Below, in pieces: positions 1 to 14,400 of a stretch of DNA of 64,000 nt (the stretch's first letter is position 1; each line of letters begins with the position of its first letter). Origin of the DNA: Megachile rotundata (taxonomy: Eukaryota > Arthropoda > Insecta > Hymenoptera > Megachilidae); NCBI RefSeq assembly GCF_050947335.1, contig NW_027473721.1:1-64000 (forward strand), written 5' to 3'. A program made the translations under genes and the position numbers. The notes beneath the pieces were generated by a model, which was not told where the DNA came from, searched no databases, and worked only from the letters and a program-made list of their open reading frames with translations.

Positions 1-802
1 ATTACTCTTATTATTATCAATCCAACTCATAATATTACCCATATTATGCTGATATGATCGATAGAACGACATTCACTATAGTTATTGCACTCACTATTAT
101 CAGTCTAACTCATATTATTAACCATATTATGCAGATATGATCGATAGAATGACAATTACTAAACTTATTACTCTTATTATTATCATTCTAACTCATATTA
201 TTAGCCATATTATGCAGATATGATCGATAGAACTACAATTACTATACTCATTACTCTTATTGTTATCAATCTAACTCATATTATTAGCCATATTATGCTT
301 ATATGATCGATAGAACGAGAATTACTATACTCACTACTCTTAGTATTATCAATCTAACTCATATTATTAGCCATATTATGGTTATATTATCGATAGAACC
401 ACAATTACTATACTTATTACTGATATTATTATCAATCTAACTCATATTATTAGCCATATTATGCTTATATGATCGACAGAATGAAAATTACTATACTCAC
501 TACTCTTAGTGTTATCACTCTAACTCATATTATTAGCCATATTATGCTTATATGATCGAGAGAACGACAATTACTATACTTATTACTCTTATTATTATCA
601 ATGTAACTCATATTATTAGCCATATTATGCTTATATGATCGATAGAACGACAATTACTATACTTATTACTCTTATCGTTATGAATCTAACTCATATTATT
701 AACCATATTATGCAGATATGATCGATAGAACTACAATTACTATACTTATTACTCTTATTATTATCAATCTAACTCATATTATTAGCCATATTATGCTTAT
801 AT

Positions 803-885
803 GATCGATAGAATGAGAATTACTATACTCACTACTCTTAGTATTATCACTCTAACTCATAATATTAGCCTTATTATGCTTATAT
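803..885 (+). repeat. Reference monomer, class G
   Basis: Marked by GAATGAGAATT (CpG changed to TpG), TTATCACTCTAAC, and the unusual AATATTAGCCTTATTATG end. The AATATTAG mark recurs at 861, 2272, 4513 and 14722, with spacings of 17, 27 and 123 monomers, all exact multiples of 83. Confidence 0.85.
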
Positions 886-1051
886 GATCGATAGAACGAC
901 AATTACTGTACTTATTACTCTTGTTATTATCAATCTAACTCATATTATTAGCCATATTATGCTTATATGATCGATAGAACGAGAATTACTATACTCACTA
1001 CTCTTAGTATTATCAATCTAACACATATTATCAGCCATATTATGGTTATAT

Positions 1052-1134
1052 TATCGATAGAACGACAATTACTATACTTATTACTGTTATTATTATCAAT
1101 CTAACTCATATTATTAGCCATATTATGCTTAAAT
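1052..1134 (+). repeat. Reference monomer, class D
   Basis: Marked by TTATCGATAG (the GATC is lost but ATCGAT is kept), TATTACTGTTATTATTATC, and the preceding ATGGTTATA. Its reverse complement, with AACAGTAATAAG and TCGATAATATAACC, is frequent in the reversed arm. Confidence 0.88.
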
Positions 1135-1217
1135 GATCGATAGAACGACAATTACTATACTTATTACTCTTATTATTATCAATCTAACTCATATTATTAG
1201 CCATATTATGCTTATAT
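1135..1217 (+). repeat. Reference monomer, class A (commonest type)
   Basis: A typical 83-bp unit. Key marks are GAACGACAATTACTATACTT, then TATTACTCTTATTATTATCA, then CTAACTCATATTATTAGCC, then ATTATGCTTATAT. Its composition is 29 A, 34 T, 14 C and 6 G. A tract of 52 bases after the GAACG contains no G. It has one ATCGAT palindrome and two CpG sites. The choice of first base is arbitrary. Confidence 0.9.
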
Positions 1218-1300
1218 GATCGATAGAACGAGAATTACTATACTCACTACTCTTAGTATTATCAATCTAACTCATATTATTAGCCATATTATGCTTATGT
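1218..1300 (+). repeat. Reference monomer, class B
   Basis: Differs from class A by a linked set of changes: GAGAATT in place of GACAATT, CTCACTACTCTTAG in place of CTTATTACTCTTAT, and TAGTATTATCAATC. The set recurs together many times in the forward arm and, reverse-complemented, in the reversed arm (AATACTAAGAGTAGTGAGTA followed by GTAATTCTCG). Confidence 0.9.
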
Positions 1301-1466
1301 GATCGATAGAACGACAATTACTATACTTATTACTCTTATTATTACCAATCTAACTCATATTATTAGCCATATTATGCTTATATGATCGATAGAACGAGAA
1401 TTACTATACTCACTACTCTTAGTATTATCAATCTAACTCATATTATTAGCCATATTATGCAGATCT

Positions 1467-1549
1467 GATCGATAGAACTACAATTACTATACTCATTACT
1501 CTTATTATTATCAATGTAACTCATATTATTAGCCATATTATGGTTATAT
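1467..1549 (+). repeat. Reference monomer, class C
   Basis: Marked by GAACTACAATT (loss of the second CpG), CTCATTACTC and ATCAATGTAAC. This copy is preceded by GCAGATCT, so it carries an additional GATC next to the normal one. Confidence 0.85.
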
Positions 1550-1632
1550 TATCGATAGAACGACAATTACTATACATATTACTGTTATTATTATCAATCT
1601 AACTCATATTATTAGTCATATTATGTTTAAAT

Positions 1633-1715
1633 GATCGATAGAACTACAATTAATATACTCATTACTCTTACTATTATCAATCTAACTCATATTATTAGCC
1701 ATATTATGCTTATAT
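1633..1715 (+). repeat. Reference monomer, class H
   Basis: Preceded by ATGTTTAA and marked by GAACTACAATTAATATACTC. The order B, D, H, B is seen at about 3118-3400. In the reversed arm a matching order appears around 27760-28135, where the H-like copy reads TGTAGATCTATCGATCATTTAA on the + strand (split here as TGTAGATCTATCG and ATCATTTAA). Confidence 0.8.
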
Positions 1716-3458
1716 GATCGATAGAACGAGAATTACTATACTCACTACTCTTAGTATTATCAATCTAACTCATATTATTAGCCATATTATGGTTATATTA
1801 TCGATAGAACGACAATTACTATACTTATTACTGTTATTATTATCAATCTAACTCATATTATTAGCCATATTATGCTTATATGATCGATAGAACGAGAATT
1901 ACTATACTCACTACTCTTAGTATTATCAATCTAACACATATTATCAGCCATATTATGGTTATATTATCGATAGAACGACAATTACTATACTTATTACTCT
2001 TATTATTATCAATGTAACTCATATTATTAGCCATATTATGCTTATATGATCGATAGAACGACAATTACTATACTTATTACTCTTATCGTTATGAATCTAA
2101 CTCATATTATTAACCATATTATGCAGATATGATCGATAGAACTACAATTACTATACTTATTACTCTTATTATTATCAATCTAACTCATATTATTAGCCAT
2201 ATTATGCTTATATGATCGATAGAATGAGAATTACTATACTCACTACTCTTAGTATTATCACTCTAACTCATAATATTAGCCTTATTATGCTTATATGATC
2301 GATAGAACGACAATTACTGTACTTATTACTCTTGTTATTATCAATCTAACTCATATTATTAGCCATATTATGCTTATATGATCGATAGAACGAGAATTAC
2401 TATACTCACTACTCTTAGTATTATCAATCTAACACATATTATCAGCCATATTATGGTTATATTATCGATAGAACGACAATTACTATACTTATTACTGTTA
2501 TTATTATCAATCTAACTCATATTATTAGCCATATTATGCTTAAATGATCGATAGAACGACAATTACTATACTTATTACTCTTATTATTATCAATCTAACT
2601 CATATTATTAGCCATATTATGCTTATATGATCGATAGAACGAGAATTACTATACTCACTACTCTTAGTATTATCAATCTAACTCATATTATTAGCCATAT
2701 TATGCTTATGTGATCGATAGAACGACAATTACTATACTTATTACTCTTATTATTACCAATCTAACTCATATTATTAGCCATATTATGCTTATATGATCGA
2801 TAGAACGAGAATTACTATACTCACTACTCTTAGTATTATCAATCTAACTCATATTATTAGCCATATTATGCAGATCTGATCGATAGAACTACAATTACTA
2901 TACTCATTACTCTTATTATTATCAATGTAACTCATATTATTAGCCATATTATGGTTATATTATCGATAGAACGACAATTACTATACATATTACTGTTATT
3001 ATTATCAATCTAACTCATATTATTAGTCATATTATGTTTAAATGATCGATAGAACTACAATTAATATACTCATTACTCTTACTATTATCAATCTAACTCA
3101 TATTATTAGCCATATTATGCTTATATGATCGATAGAACGAGAATTACTATACTCACTACTCTTAGTATTATCAATCTAACTCATATTATTAGCCATATTA
3201 TGGTTATATTATCGATAGAACGACAATTACTATACTTATTACTGTTATTATTATCAATCTAACTCATATTATTAGCCATATTATGTTTAAATGATCGATA
3301 GAACTACAATTAATATACTCATTACTCTTATTATTATCAATCTAACTCATATTATTAGCCATATTATGCTTATATGATCGATAGAACGAGAATTACTATA
3401 CTTGCTACTCTTAGTATTATCAATCTAACTCATATTATTAACCATATTATGCAGATAT

Positions 3459-3541
3459 GATCGATAGAACGACAATTACTAAACTTATTACTCTTATTAT
3501 TATCATTCTAACTCATATTATTAACCATATTATGCAGATAT
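3459..3541 (+). repeat. Reference monomer, class F
   Basis: Marked by CAATTACTAAACTTATTAC and TTATTATCATTCTAACTC, flanked by ATTAACCATATTATGCAG on both sides. It recurs in the forward arm near 139, 4043, 5368, 9019 and other places, usually next to a class E copy or a GAACTACAATT copy. Confidence 0.82.
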
Positions 3542-4749
3542 GATCGATAGAACTACAATTACTATACTCATTACTCTTATTGTTATCAATCTAACTCATA
3601 TTATTAGCCATATTATGCTTATATGATCGATAGAACGAGAATTACTATACTCACTACTCTTAGTATTATCAATCTAACTCATATTATTAGCCATATTATG
3701 GTTATATTATCGATAGAACCACAATTACTATACTTATTACTGATATTATTATCAATCTAACTCATATTATTAGCCATATTATGCTTATATGATCGACAGA
3801 ATGAAAATTACTATACTCACTACTCTTAGTATTATCACTCTAACTCATATTATTAGCCATATTATGCTTATATGATCGAGAGAACGACAATTACTATACT
3901 TATTACTCTTATTATTATCAATGTAACTCATATTATTAGCCATATTATGCTTATATGATCGATAGAACGACAATTACTATACTTATTACTCTTATTGTTA
4001 TAAATCTAACTCATATTATTAACCATATTATGCAGATATGATCGATAGAACGACAATTACTAAACTTATTACTCTTATTATTATCATTCTAACTCATATT
4101 ATTAACCATATTATGCAGATATGATCGATAGAACCATAATTACTATACTCATTACTCTTATTGTTATCAATCTAACTCATATTATTAGCCATATTATGCT
4201 TATATGATCGATAGAACGAGAATTACTATACTCACTACTCTTAGTATTATCAATCTAACTCATATTATTAGCCATATTATGCTTATATTATCGATAGAAC
4301 GACAATTACTATACTTATTACTCTTATCGTTATGAATCTAACTCATATTAATAACCATATTATGCAGATATGATCGATAGAACTACAATTACTATACTTA
4401 TTACTCTTATTATTATCAATCTAACTCATATTATTAGCCATATTATGCTTATATGATCGATAGAATGAGAATTACTATACTCACTACTCTTAGTATTATC
4501 ACTCTAACTCATAATATTAGCCTTATTATGCTTATATGATCGATAGAACGACAATTACTGTACTTATTACTCTTGTTATTATCAATCTAACTCATATTAT
4601 TAGCCATATTATGCTTATATGATCGATAGAACGAGAATTACTATACTCACTACTCTTAGTATTATCAATCTAACACATATTATCAGCCATATTATGGTTA
4701 TATTATCGATAGAACGACAATTACTATACTTATTACTGTTATTATTACC

Positions 4750-7700
4750 AATCTAACTCATATTATTAGCCATATTATGCTTATATGATCGATAGAACGA
4801 GAATTACTATCCTCACTACTCTTAGTATTATCAATCTAACTCATATTATTAGCCATATTATGCAGATCTGATCGATAGAACTACAATTACTATACTCATT
4901 ACTCTTATTATTATCAATGTAACTCATATTATTAGCCATATTATGCTTATATGATCGATAGAACGACAATTACTATACTTATTACTCTTATTATTATGAA
5001 TCTGACTCATATTATTAGCCATATTATGCTTATGTGATCGATAGAACGACAATTACTATACTTATTATTCTTATTTTTATCAACCCAACTCATATTATAC
5101 GCCATATTATGCTTAAATGATCGATAGAACGACAATTACTATCCTCATTACTCTTATTATTATGAATCTAACTCATATTATTAGCCACATTATGCTTATA
5201 TGATCGATAGAACTACAATTACTATACTCATTACTCTTATTATTATCAATCCAACTTATAATATTACCCATATTATGCTGATATGATCGATAGAACGACA
5301 TTCGCTATAGTTATTACACTCACTATTATTAATCTAACTCATATTATTAACCATATTATGCAGATATGATCGATAGAACGACAATTACTAAACTTATTAC
5401 TCTTAGTATTATCAATCTAACACATATTATCAGCCATATTATGGTTATATTATCGATAGAACGACAATTACTATACTTATTACTGTTATTATTATCAATC
5501 TAACTCATATTATTAGCCATATTATGCTTAAATGATCGATAGAACGACAATTACTATACTTATTACTCTTATTATTATCAATCTAACTCATATTATTAGC
5601 CATATTATGCTTATATGATCGATAGAACGAGAATTACTATACTCACTACTCTTAGTATTATCAATCTAACTCATATTATTAGCCATATTATGCTTATGTG
5701 ATCGATAGAACGACAATTACTATACTTATTACTCTTATTATTACCAATCTAACTCATATTATTAGCCATATTATGCTTATATGATCGATAGAACGAGAAT
5801 TACTATACTCACTACTCTTAGTATTATCAATCTAACTCATATTATTAGCCATATTATGCAGATATGATCGACAGAACTACAATTACTATACTCATTACTC
5901 TTATTATTATCAACGTAACTCATATTATTAGCCATATTATGGTTATATTATCGATAGAACGACAATTACTATACTTATTACTGTTATTATTATCAATCTA
6001 ACTCATATTATTAGCCATATTATGTTTAAATGATCGATAGAACTACAATTAATATACTCATTACTCTTATTATTATCAATCTAACTCATATTATTAGCCA
6101 TATTATGCTTATATGATCGATAGAACGAGAATTACTATACTTGCTACTCTTAGTATTATCAATCTAACTCATATTATTAACCATATTATGCAGATATGAT
6201 CGATAGAACGACAATTACTAAACTTATTACTCTTATTATTATCATTCCAACTCATATTATTAACCATATTATGCAGATATGATCGATAGAACTACAATTA
6301 CTATACTCATTACTCTTATTGTTATCAATCTAACTCATATTATTAGCCATATTATGCTTATATGATCGATAGAACGAGAATTACTATACTCACTACTCTT
6401 AGTATTATCAATCTAACTCATATTATTAGCCATATTATGGTTATATTATCGATAGAACCACAATTACTATACTTATTACTGATATTATTATCAATCTAAC
6501 TCATATTATTAGCCATATTATGCTTATATGATCGACAGAATGAAAATTACTATACTCACTACTCTTAGTATTATCACTCTAACTCATATTATTAGCCATA
6601 TTATGCTTATATGATCGAGAGAACGACAATTACTATACTTATTACTCTTATTATTATCAATCTAACTCATATTATTAGCCATATTATGCTTATATGATCG
6701 ATAGAACGAGAATTACTATCCTCACTACTCTTAGTATTATCAATCTAACTCATATTATTAGCCATATTATGCAGATCTGATCGATAGAACTACAATTACT
6801 ATACTCATTACTCTTATTATTATCAATGTAACTCATATTATTAGCCATATTATGCTTATATGATCGATAGAACGACAATTACTATACTTATTACTCTTAT
6901 TATTATGAATCTGACTCATATTATTAGCCATATTATGCTTATGTGATCGATAGAACGACAATTACTATACTTATTATTCTTATTTTTATCAACCCAACTC
7001 ATATTATACGCCATATTATGCTTAAATGATCGATAGAACGACAATTACTATCCTCATTACTCTTATTATTATGAATCTAACTCATATTATTAGCCACATT
7101 ATGCTTATATGATCGATAGAACTACAATTACTATACTCATTACTCTTATTATTATCAATCCAACTTATAATATTACCCATATTATGCTGATATGATCGAT
7201 AGAACGACATTCGCTATAGTTATTACACTCACTATTATTAATCTAACTCATATTATTAACCATATTATGCAGATATGATCGATAGAACGACAATTACTAA
7301 ACTTATTACTCTTAGTATTATCAATCTAACACATATTATCAGCCATATTATGGTTATATTATCGATAGAACGACAATTACTATACTTATTACTGTTATTA
7401 TTATCAATCTAACTCATATTATTAGCCATATTATGCTTAAATGATCGATAGAACGACAATTACTATACTTATTACTCTTATTATTATCAATCTAACTCAT
7501 ATTATTAGCCATATTATGCTTATATGATCGATAGAACGAGAATTACTATACTCACTACTCTTAGTATTATCAATCTAACTCATATTATTAGCCATATTAT
7601 GCTTATGTGATCGATAGAACGACAATTACTATACTTATTACTCTTATTATTACCAATCTAACTCATATTATTAGCCATATTATGCTTATATGATCGATAG

Positions 7701-8099
7701 AACGAGAATTACTATACTCACTACTCTTAGTATTATCAATCTAACTCATATTATTAGCCATATTATGCAGATATGATCGACAGAACTACAATTACTATAC
7801 TCATCACTCTTATTATTATCAACGTAACTCATATTATTAGCCATATTATGGTTATATTATCGATAGAACGACAATTACTATACTTATTACTGTTATTATT
7901 ATCAATCTAACTCATATTATTAGCCATATTATGTTTAAATGATCGATAGAACTACAATTAATATACTCATTACTCTTATTATTATCAATCTAACTCATAT
8001 TATTAGCCATATTATGCTTATATGATCGATAGAACGAGAATTACTATACTTGCTACTCTTAGTATTATCAATCTAACTCATATTATTAACCATATTATG
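4750..8099 (+). repeat. 23-monomer higher-order repeat, two copies (1909 bp apart)
   Basis: Bases 4750-6190 reappear at 6659-8099. Shared marks are CTATCCTCACTACTC, the TTTTTATCAACCCAAC copy with ATTATACGCC, the class E copy (5301 and 7210), CAACGTAACTC, and CTTGCTACTC. About 470 bp between the copies belong to another block. One difference is TCATTACTC against TCATCACTC near 7803. Confidence 0.86.
5285..5367 (+). repeat. Reference monomer, class E (most diverged common type)
   Basis: Marked by GACATTCGCTATAGTTATTA and CACTCACTATTATTAATC, and preceded by ACCCATATTATGCTGATAT. Close copies lie near 7194, 12174, 15909 and 18731. The spacings of the TTCGCTATAG mark (5301, 7210, 12190, 15925, 18747) are 23, 60, 45 and 34 times 83 exactly. 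A related reversed form (TATAGTGAATGTCG with CATATCAGCATAAT) occurs in the other arm, for example at 35660-35700. Confidence 0.88.
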
Positions 8100-9878
8100 C
8101 TTTTATGATCGATAGAAAGAGAATTACTATACTCACTACTCTTAGTATTATCAATCTAACTCATATTATTAGCCATATTATGGTTATATTATCGATAGAA
8201 CCACAATTACTATACTTATTACTGATATTATTATCAATCTAACTCATATTATTAGCCTTATTATGCTTATATGATCGACAGAATGAGAATTACTATACTC
8301 ACTACTCTTAGTGTTATCACTCTAACTCATATTATTAGCCATATTATGCTTATATGATCGAGAGAACGACAATTACTATACTTATTACTCTTATTATTAT
8401 CAATGTAACTCATATTATTAGCCATATTATGCTTATATGATCGATAGAACGACAATTACTATACTTATTACTCTTATTGTTATGAATCTAACTCATATTA
8501 TTAACCATATTATGCAGATATGATCGATAGAACTACAATTACTATACTTATTACACTTACTATTGTCAATCTAACTCATATTATTAACCATATTATGCAG
8601 ATATGATCGATAGAACGACAATTACTATACATATTACTCTTATCATTATCAATCTAACTCATATTATTAACCATATTATGCAGATATGATCGATAGCACG
8701 ACATTTACTATACTTATTACACTTACTATTATCAATCTAACTCATATTATTAGTTATATTATGCTTATATGATCGATAGAACAACAATTACTATACTCAC
8801 TACTCTTAGTATTATCAATCTAACTCATATTATTAGCCATATTATGCTTATATGATCGATAGAACGACAATTACTGTACTTATTACTCTTATTATTATCA
8901 ATCTAACTCATATTATTAGCCATTTTATGCTTATATGATCGATAGAACGAGAATTACTATACTCGCTACTCTTAGTATTATCAATCTAACTCATATTATT
9001 AACCATATTATGCAGATATGATCGATAGAACGACAATTACTAAACTTATTACTCTTATTATTATCATTCTAACTCATATTATTAATCATATTATGCAGAT
9101 ATGATCGATAGAACTACAATTACTATACTCATTACTCTTATTATTATCAATCCAACTCATAATATTACCCATATTATGCTGATATGATCGATAGAACGAC
9201 ATTCACTATAGTTATTGCACTCACTATTATCAATCTAACTCATATTATTAACCATATTATGCAGATATGATCGATAGAACGACAATTGCTAAACTTATTA
9301 CTCTTATTATTATCATTCTAACTCATATTATTAACCATATTATGCAGATATGATCGATAGAACTACAATTACTATACTCAGTACTCTCATTGTTATCAAT
9401 CTAACTCATATTATTAGCCATATTATGCTTTTATGATCGATAGAAAGAGAATTACTATACTCACTACTCTTAGTATTATCAATCTAACTCATATTATTAG
9501 CCATATTATGGTTATATTATCGATAGAACCACAATTACTATACTTATTACTGATATTATTATCAATCTAACTCATATTATTAGCCTTATTATGCTTATAT
9601 GATCGACAGAATGAGAATTACTATACTCACTACTCTTAGTGTTATCACTCTAACTCATATTATTAGCCATATTATGCTTATATGATCGAGAGAACGACAA
9701 TTACTATACTTATTACTCTTATTATTATCAATGTAACTCATATTATTAGCCATATTATGCTTATATGATCGATAGAACGACAATTACTATACTTATTACT
9801 CTTATTGTTATGAATCTAACTCATATTATTAACCATATTATGCAGATATGATCGATAGAACTACAATTACTATACTTA
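8100..9878 (+). repeat. 16-monomer spaced duplication (1328 bp apart)
   Basis: Bases 8100-8550 match 9428-9878. The mark is a copy starting CTTTTATGATCGATAGAAAG, found at 8101, 9429, 12417, 16152, 18974 and 20966, all spaced by whole multiples of 83 (16, 36, 45, 34 and 24 monomers). Confidence 0.82.
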
Positions 9879-10819
9879 TTACTCTTATTATTATCAATCT
9901 AACTCATATTATTAGCCATATTATGCTTATATGATCGATAGAATGAGAATTACTATACTCACTACTCTTAGTATTATCACTCTAACTCATAATATTAGCC
10001 TTATTATGCTTATATGATCGATAGAACGACAATTACTGTACTTATTACTCTTATTATTATCAATCTAACTCATATTATTAGCCATATTATGCTTATATGA
10101 TCGATAGAACGAGAATTACTATACTCGCTACTCTTAGTATTATCAATCTAACTCATATTATTAACCATATTATGCAGATATGATCGATAGCACGACATTT
10201 ACTATACTTATTACACTTACTATTATCAATCTAACTCATATTATTAGTTATATTATGCTTATATGATCGATAGAACAACAATTACTATACTCACTACTCT
10301 TAGTATTATCAATCTAACTCATATTATTAGCCATATTATGCTTATATGATCGATAGAACGACAATTACTGTACTTATTACTCTTATTATTATCAATCTAA
10401 CTCATATTATTAGCCATATTATGCTTATATGATCGATAGAACGAGAATTACTATACTCGCTACTCTTAGTATTATCAATCTAACTCATATTATTAACCAT
10501 ATTATGCAGATATGATCGATAGAACGACAATTACTAAACATATTACTCTTATTATTATCATTCTAACTCATATTATTAATCATATTATGCAGATATGATC
10601 GATAGAACTACAATTACTATACTCATTACTCTTATTATTATCAATCCAACTCATAATATTACCCATATTATGCTGATATGATCGATAGAACGACATTCAC
10701 TATAGTTATTGCACTCACTATTATCAATCTAACTCATATTATTAACCATATTATGCAGATATGATCGATAGAACGACAATTGCTAAACTTATTACTCTTA
10801 TTATTATCATTCTAACTCA
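8650..10819 (+). repeat. 18-monomer higher-order repeat, two copies (1494 bp apart)
   Basis: Bases 8650-9325 match 10144-10819. Shared marks are GATAGCACGACATTTACTAT (8691 and 10185), GTTATATTATGCTTATATG with GAACAACAATT, CTCGCTACTC, and the class F and E copies. Single-base differences include GCCATTTTATG near 8931 against GCCATATTATG. Confidence 0.85.
9340..10125 (+). repeat. Distant duplicate of 20877-21662
   Basis: This segment matches 20877-21662, which lies 139 monomers (11537 bp) away. Both contain CTCTCATTGTTATC, the CTTTTATGATCG copy, the CACAATTACTATAC with CTGATATTATT copy, GATCGAGAGAACG, and the class G end. The following segment, about 10840-11353, also recurs at 21547-22060 with a different offset (129 monomers), so the second region is a rearranged composite. 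Confidence 0.78.
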
Positions 10820-11470
10820 TAATATTAGCCTTATTATGCTTATATGATCGATAGAACGACAATTACTGTACTTATTACTCTTATTATTATCAATCTAACT
10901 CATATTATTAGCCATATTATGCTTATATGATCGATAGAACGAGAATTACTATACTCACTACTCTTAGTATTATCAATCTAACACATATTATCAGCCATAT
11001 TATGGTTATATTATCGATAGAACGACAATTACTATACTTATTACTGTTATTATTATCAATCTAACTCATATTATTAGCCATATTATGCTTAAATGATCGA
11101 TAGAACGACAATTACTATACTTATTACTCTTATTATTATCAATCTAACTCATATTATTAGCCATATTATGCTTATATGATCGATAGAACGAGAATTACTA
11201 TACTCACTACTCTTAGTATTATCAATCTAACTCATATTATTAGCCATATTATGCAGATATGATCGATAGAACTACAATTACTATACTCATTACTCTTATT
11301 ATTATCAATGTAACTCATATTATTCGCCATATTATGGTTATATTATCGATAGAACGACAATTACTATACTTATTACTGTTATTATTATCAATCTAACTCA
11401 TATTATTAGCCATATTATGTTTAAATGATCGATAGAACTACAATTAATATACTCATTACTCTTATTATTA

Positions 11471-14400
11471 TCAATCTAACTCATATTATTAGCCATATTA
11501 TGCTTATATGATCGATAGAACGAGAATTACTATACTCACTACTCTTAGTATTATCAATCTAACTCATATTATTAGCCATATTATGGTTATATTATCGATA
11601 GAACGACAATTACTATACTTATTACTGTTATTATTATCAATCTAACTCATATTATTAGCCACATTATGCTTATATGATCGATAGAACGAGAATTACTATA
11701 CTCACTACTCTTAGTATTATCAATCTAACTCATATTATTAGCCATATTATGCTTATATGATCGATAGAACGACAATTACTATACTTATTACTCTTATTAT
11801 TGCCAATCTAACTCATATTATTAGCCATATTATGCTTATGTGATCGATAGAACGACAATTACTATACTTATTACTCTTATTATTATGAATCTGACTCATA
11901 TTATTAGCCATATTATGCTTATATGATCGATAGAACGACAATTACTATACTTATTATTCTTATTTTTATCAACCCAACTCATATTATTCGCCATATTATG
12001 CTTAAATGATCGATAGAACGACAATTACTATCCTCATTACTCTTATTATTATGAATCTAACTCATATTATTAGCCACATTATGCTTATATGATCGATAGA
12101 ACTACAATTACTATACTCATTACTCTCATTATTATCAATCCAACTTATAATATTACCCATATTATGCTGATATGATCGATAGAACGACATTCGCTATAGT
12201 TATTACACTCACTATTATCAATCTAACTCATATTATTAACCATATTATGCAGATATGATCGATAGAACGACAATTACTAAACTTATTACTCTTATTATTA
12301 TCATTCTAACTCATATTATTAACCATATTATGCAGATATGATCGATAGAACTACAATTACTATACTCATTACTCTCATTGTTATCAATCTAACTCATATT
12401 ATTAGCCATATTATGCTTTTATGATCGATAGAAAGAGAATTACTATACTCACTACTCTTAGTATTATCAATCTAACTCATATTATTAGCCATATTATGGT
12501 TATATTATCGATAGAACCACAATTACTATACTTATTACTGATATTATTATCAATCTAACTCATATTATTAGCCATATTATGCTTATATGATCGACAGAAT
12601 GAGAATTACTATACTCACTACTCTTAGTGTTATCACTCTAACTCATATTATTAGCCATATTATGCTTATATGATCGAGAGAACGACAATTACTATACTTA
12701 TTACTCTTATTATTATCAATGCAACTCATATTATTAGCCATATTATGCTTATATGATCGATAGAACGACAATTACTATACTTATTACTCTTATTGTTATG
12801 AATCTAACTCATATTATTAACCATATTATGCAGATATGATCGATAGAACTACAATTACTATACTTATTATTCTTATTTTTATCAACCCAACTCATATTAT
12901 TCGCCATATTATGCTTAAATGATCGATAGAACGACAATTACTATCCTCATTACTCTTATTATTATGAATCTAACTCATATTATTAGCCATATTATGCTTA
13001 AATGATCGATAGAACGACAATTACTATACTCACTACTCTTAGTATTATCAATCTAACACATATTATCAGCCATATTATGGTTATATTATAGATAGAACGA
13101 CAATTACTATACTTATTACTCTTATTATTATCATTCTAACTCATATTATTAGCCATATTATGCTTATATGATCGATAGAACGACAATTACTATACTTATT
13201 ACTCTTATTATTATGAATCTGACTCATATTATTAGCCATATTATGCTTATATGATCGATAGAACGACAATTACTATACTTATTATTCTTATTTTTATCAA
13301 CCCAACTCATATTATTCGCCATATTATGCTTAAATGATCGATAGAACGACAATTACTATCCTCATTACTCTTATTATTATGAATCTAACTCATATTATTA
13401 GCCATATTATGCTTAAATGATCGATAGAACGACAATTACTATACTTATTACTCTTATTATTATCAATCTAACTCATATTATTAGCCATATTATGCTTATA
13501 TGATCGATAGAACGAGAATTACTATACTCACTACTCTTAGTATTATCAATCTAACTCATATTATTAGCCATATTATGCTTATGTGATCGATAGAACGACA
13601 ATTACTATACTTATTACTCTTATTATTACCAATCTAACTCATATTATTAGCCATATTATGCTTATATGATCGATAGAACGAGAATTACTATACTCACTAC
13701 TCTTAGTATTATCAATCTAACTCATATTATTAGCCATATTATGCAGATCTGATCGATAGAACTACAATTACTATACTCATTACTCTTATTATTATCAATG
13801 TAACTCATATTATTAGCCATATTATGGTTATATTATCGATAGAACGACAATTACTATACTTATTACTGTTATTATTATCAATCTAACTCATATTATTAGC
13901 CATATTATGTTTAAATGATCGATAGAACTACAATTAATATACTCATTACTCTTACTATTATCAATCTAACTCATATTATTAGCCATATTATGCTTATATG
14001 ATCGATAGAACGATAATTACTATACTCACTACTCTTAGTATTATCAATCTAACTCATATTATTAGCCATATTATGGTTATATTATCGATAGAACGACAAT
14101 TACTATACTTATTACTGTTATTATTATCAATCTAACTCATATTATTAGCCACATTATGCTTATATGATCGATAGAACGAGAATTACTATACTCACTACTC
14201 TTAGTATTATCAATCTAACTCATATTATTAGCCATATTATGGTTATATTATCGATAGAACCACAATTACTATACTTATTACTGATATTATTATCAATCTA
14301 ACTCATATTATTAGCCATATTATGCTTATATGATCGACAGAATGAAAATTACTATACTCACTACTCTTAGTGTTATCACTCTAACTCATATTATTAGCCA

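Larger units (their letters stand above)
562..3285 (+). repeat. 17-monomer higher-order repeat, two copies (1411 bp apart)
   Basis: Bases 562-1874 reappear at 1973-3285 with near identity over about 1.3 kb. Shared marks include the TTATCGTTATGAATC copy, the class G copy (861 and 2272), ACACATATTATCAGCC, and GCAGATCTGATC (1461 and about 2872). The copies part company where 1875 has GCTTATAT and 3286 has GTTTAAAT. Confidence 0.88.

Noticed and set aside
1876..2064. Open reading frame of 62 codons on the - strand
   Set aside because: It lies wholly inside satellite monomers. 83 is not a multiple of 3, so it cycles through frames of repeat sequence. The translation is low-complexity and near-identical ORFs recur where stops happen to be mutated.
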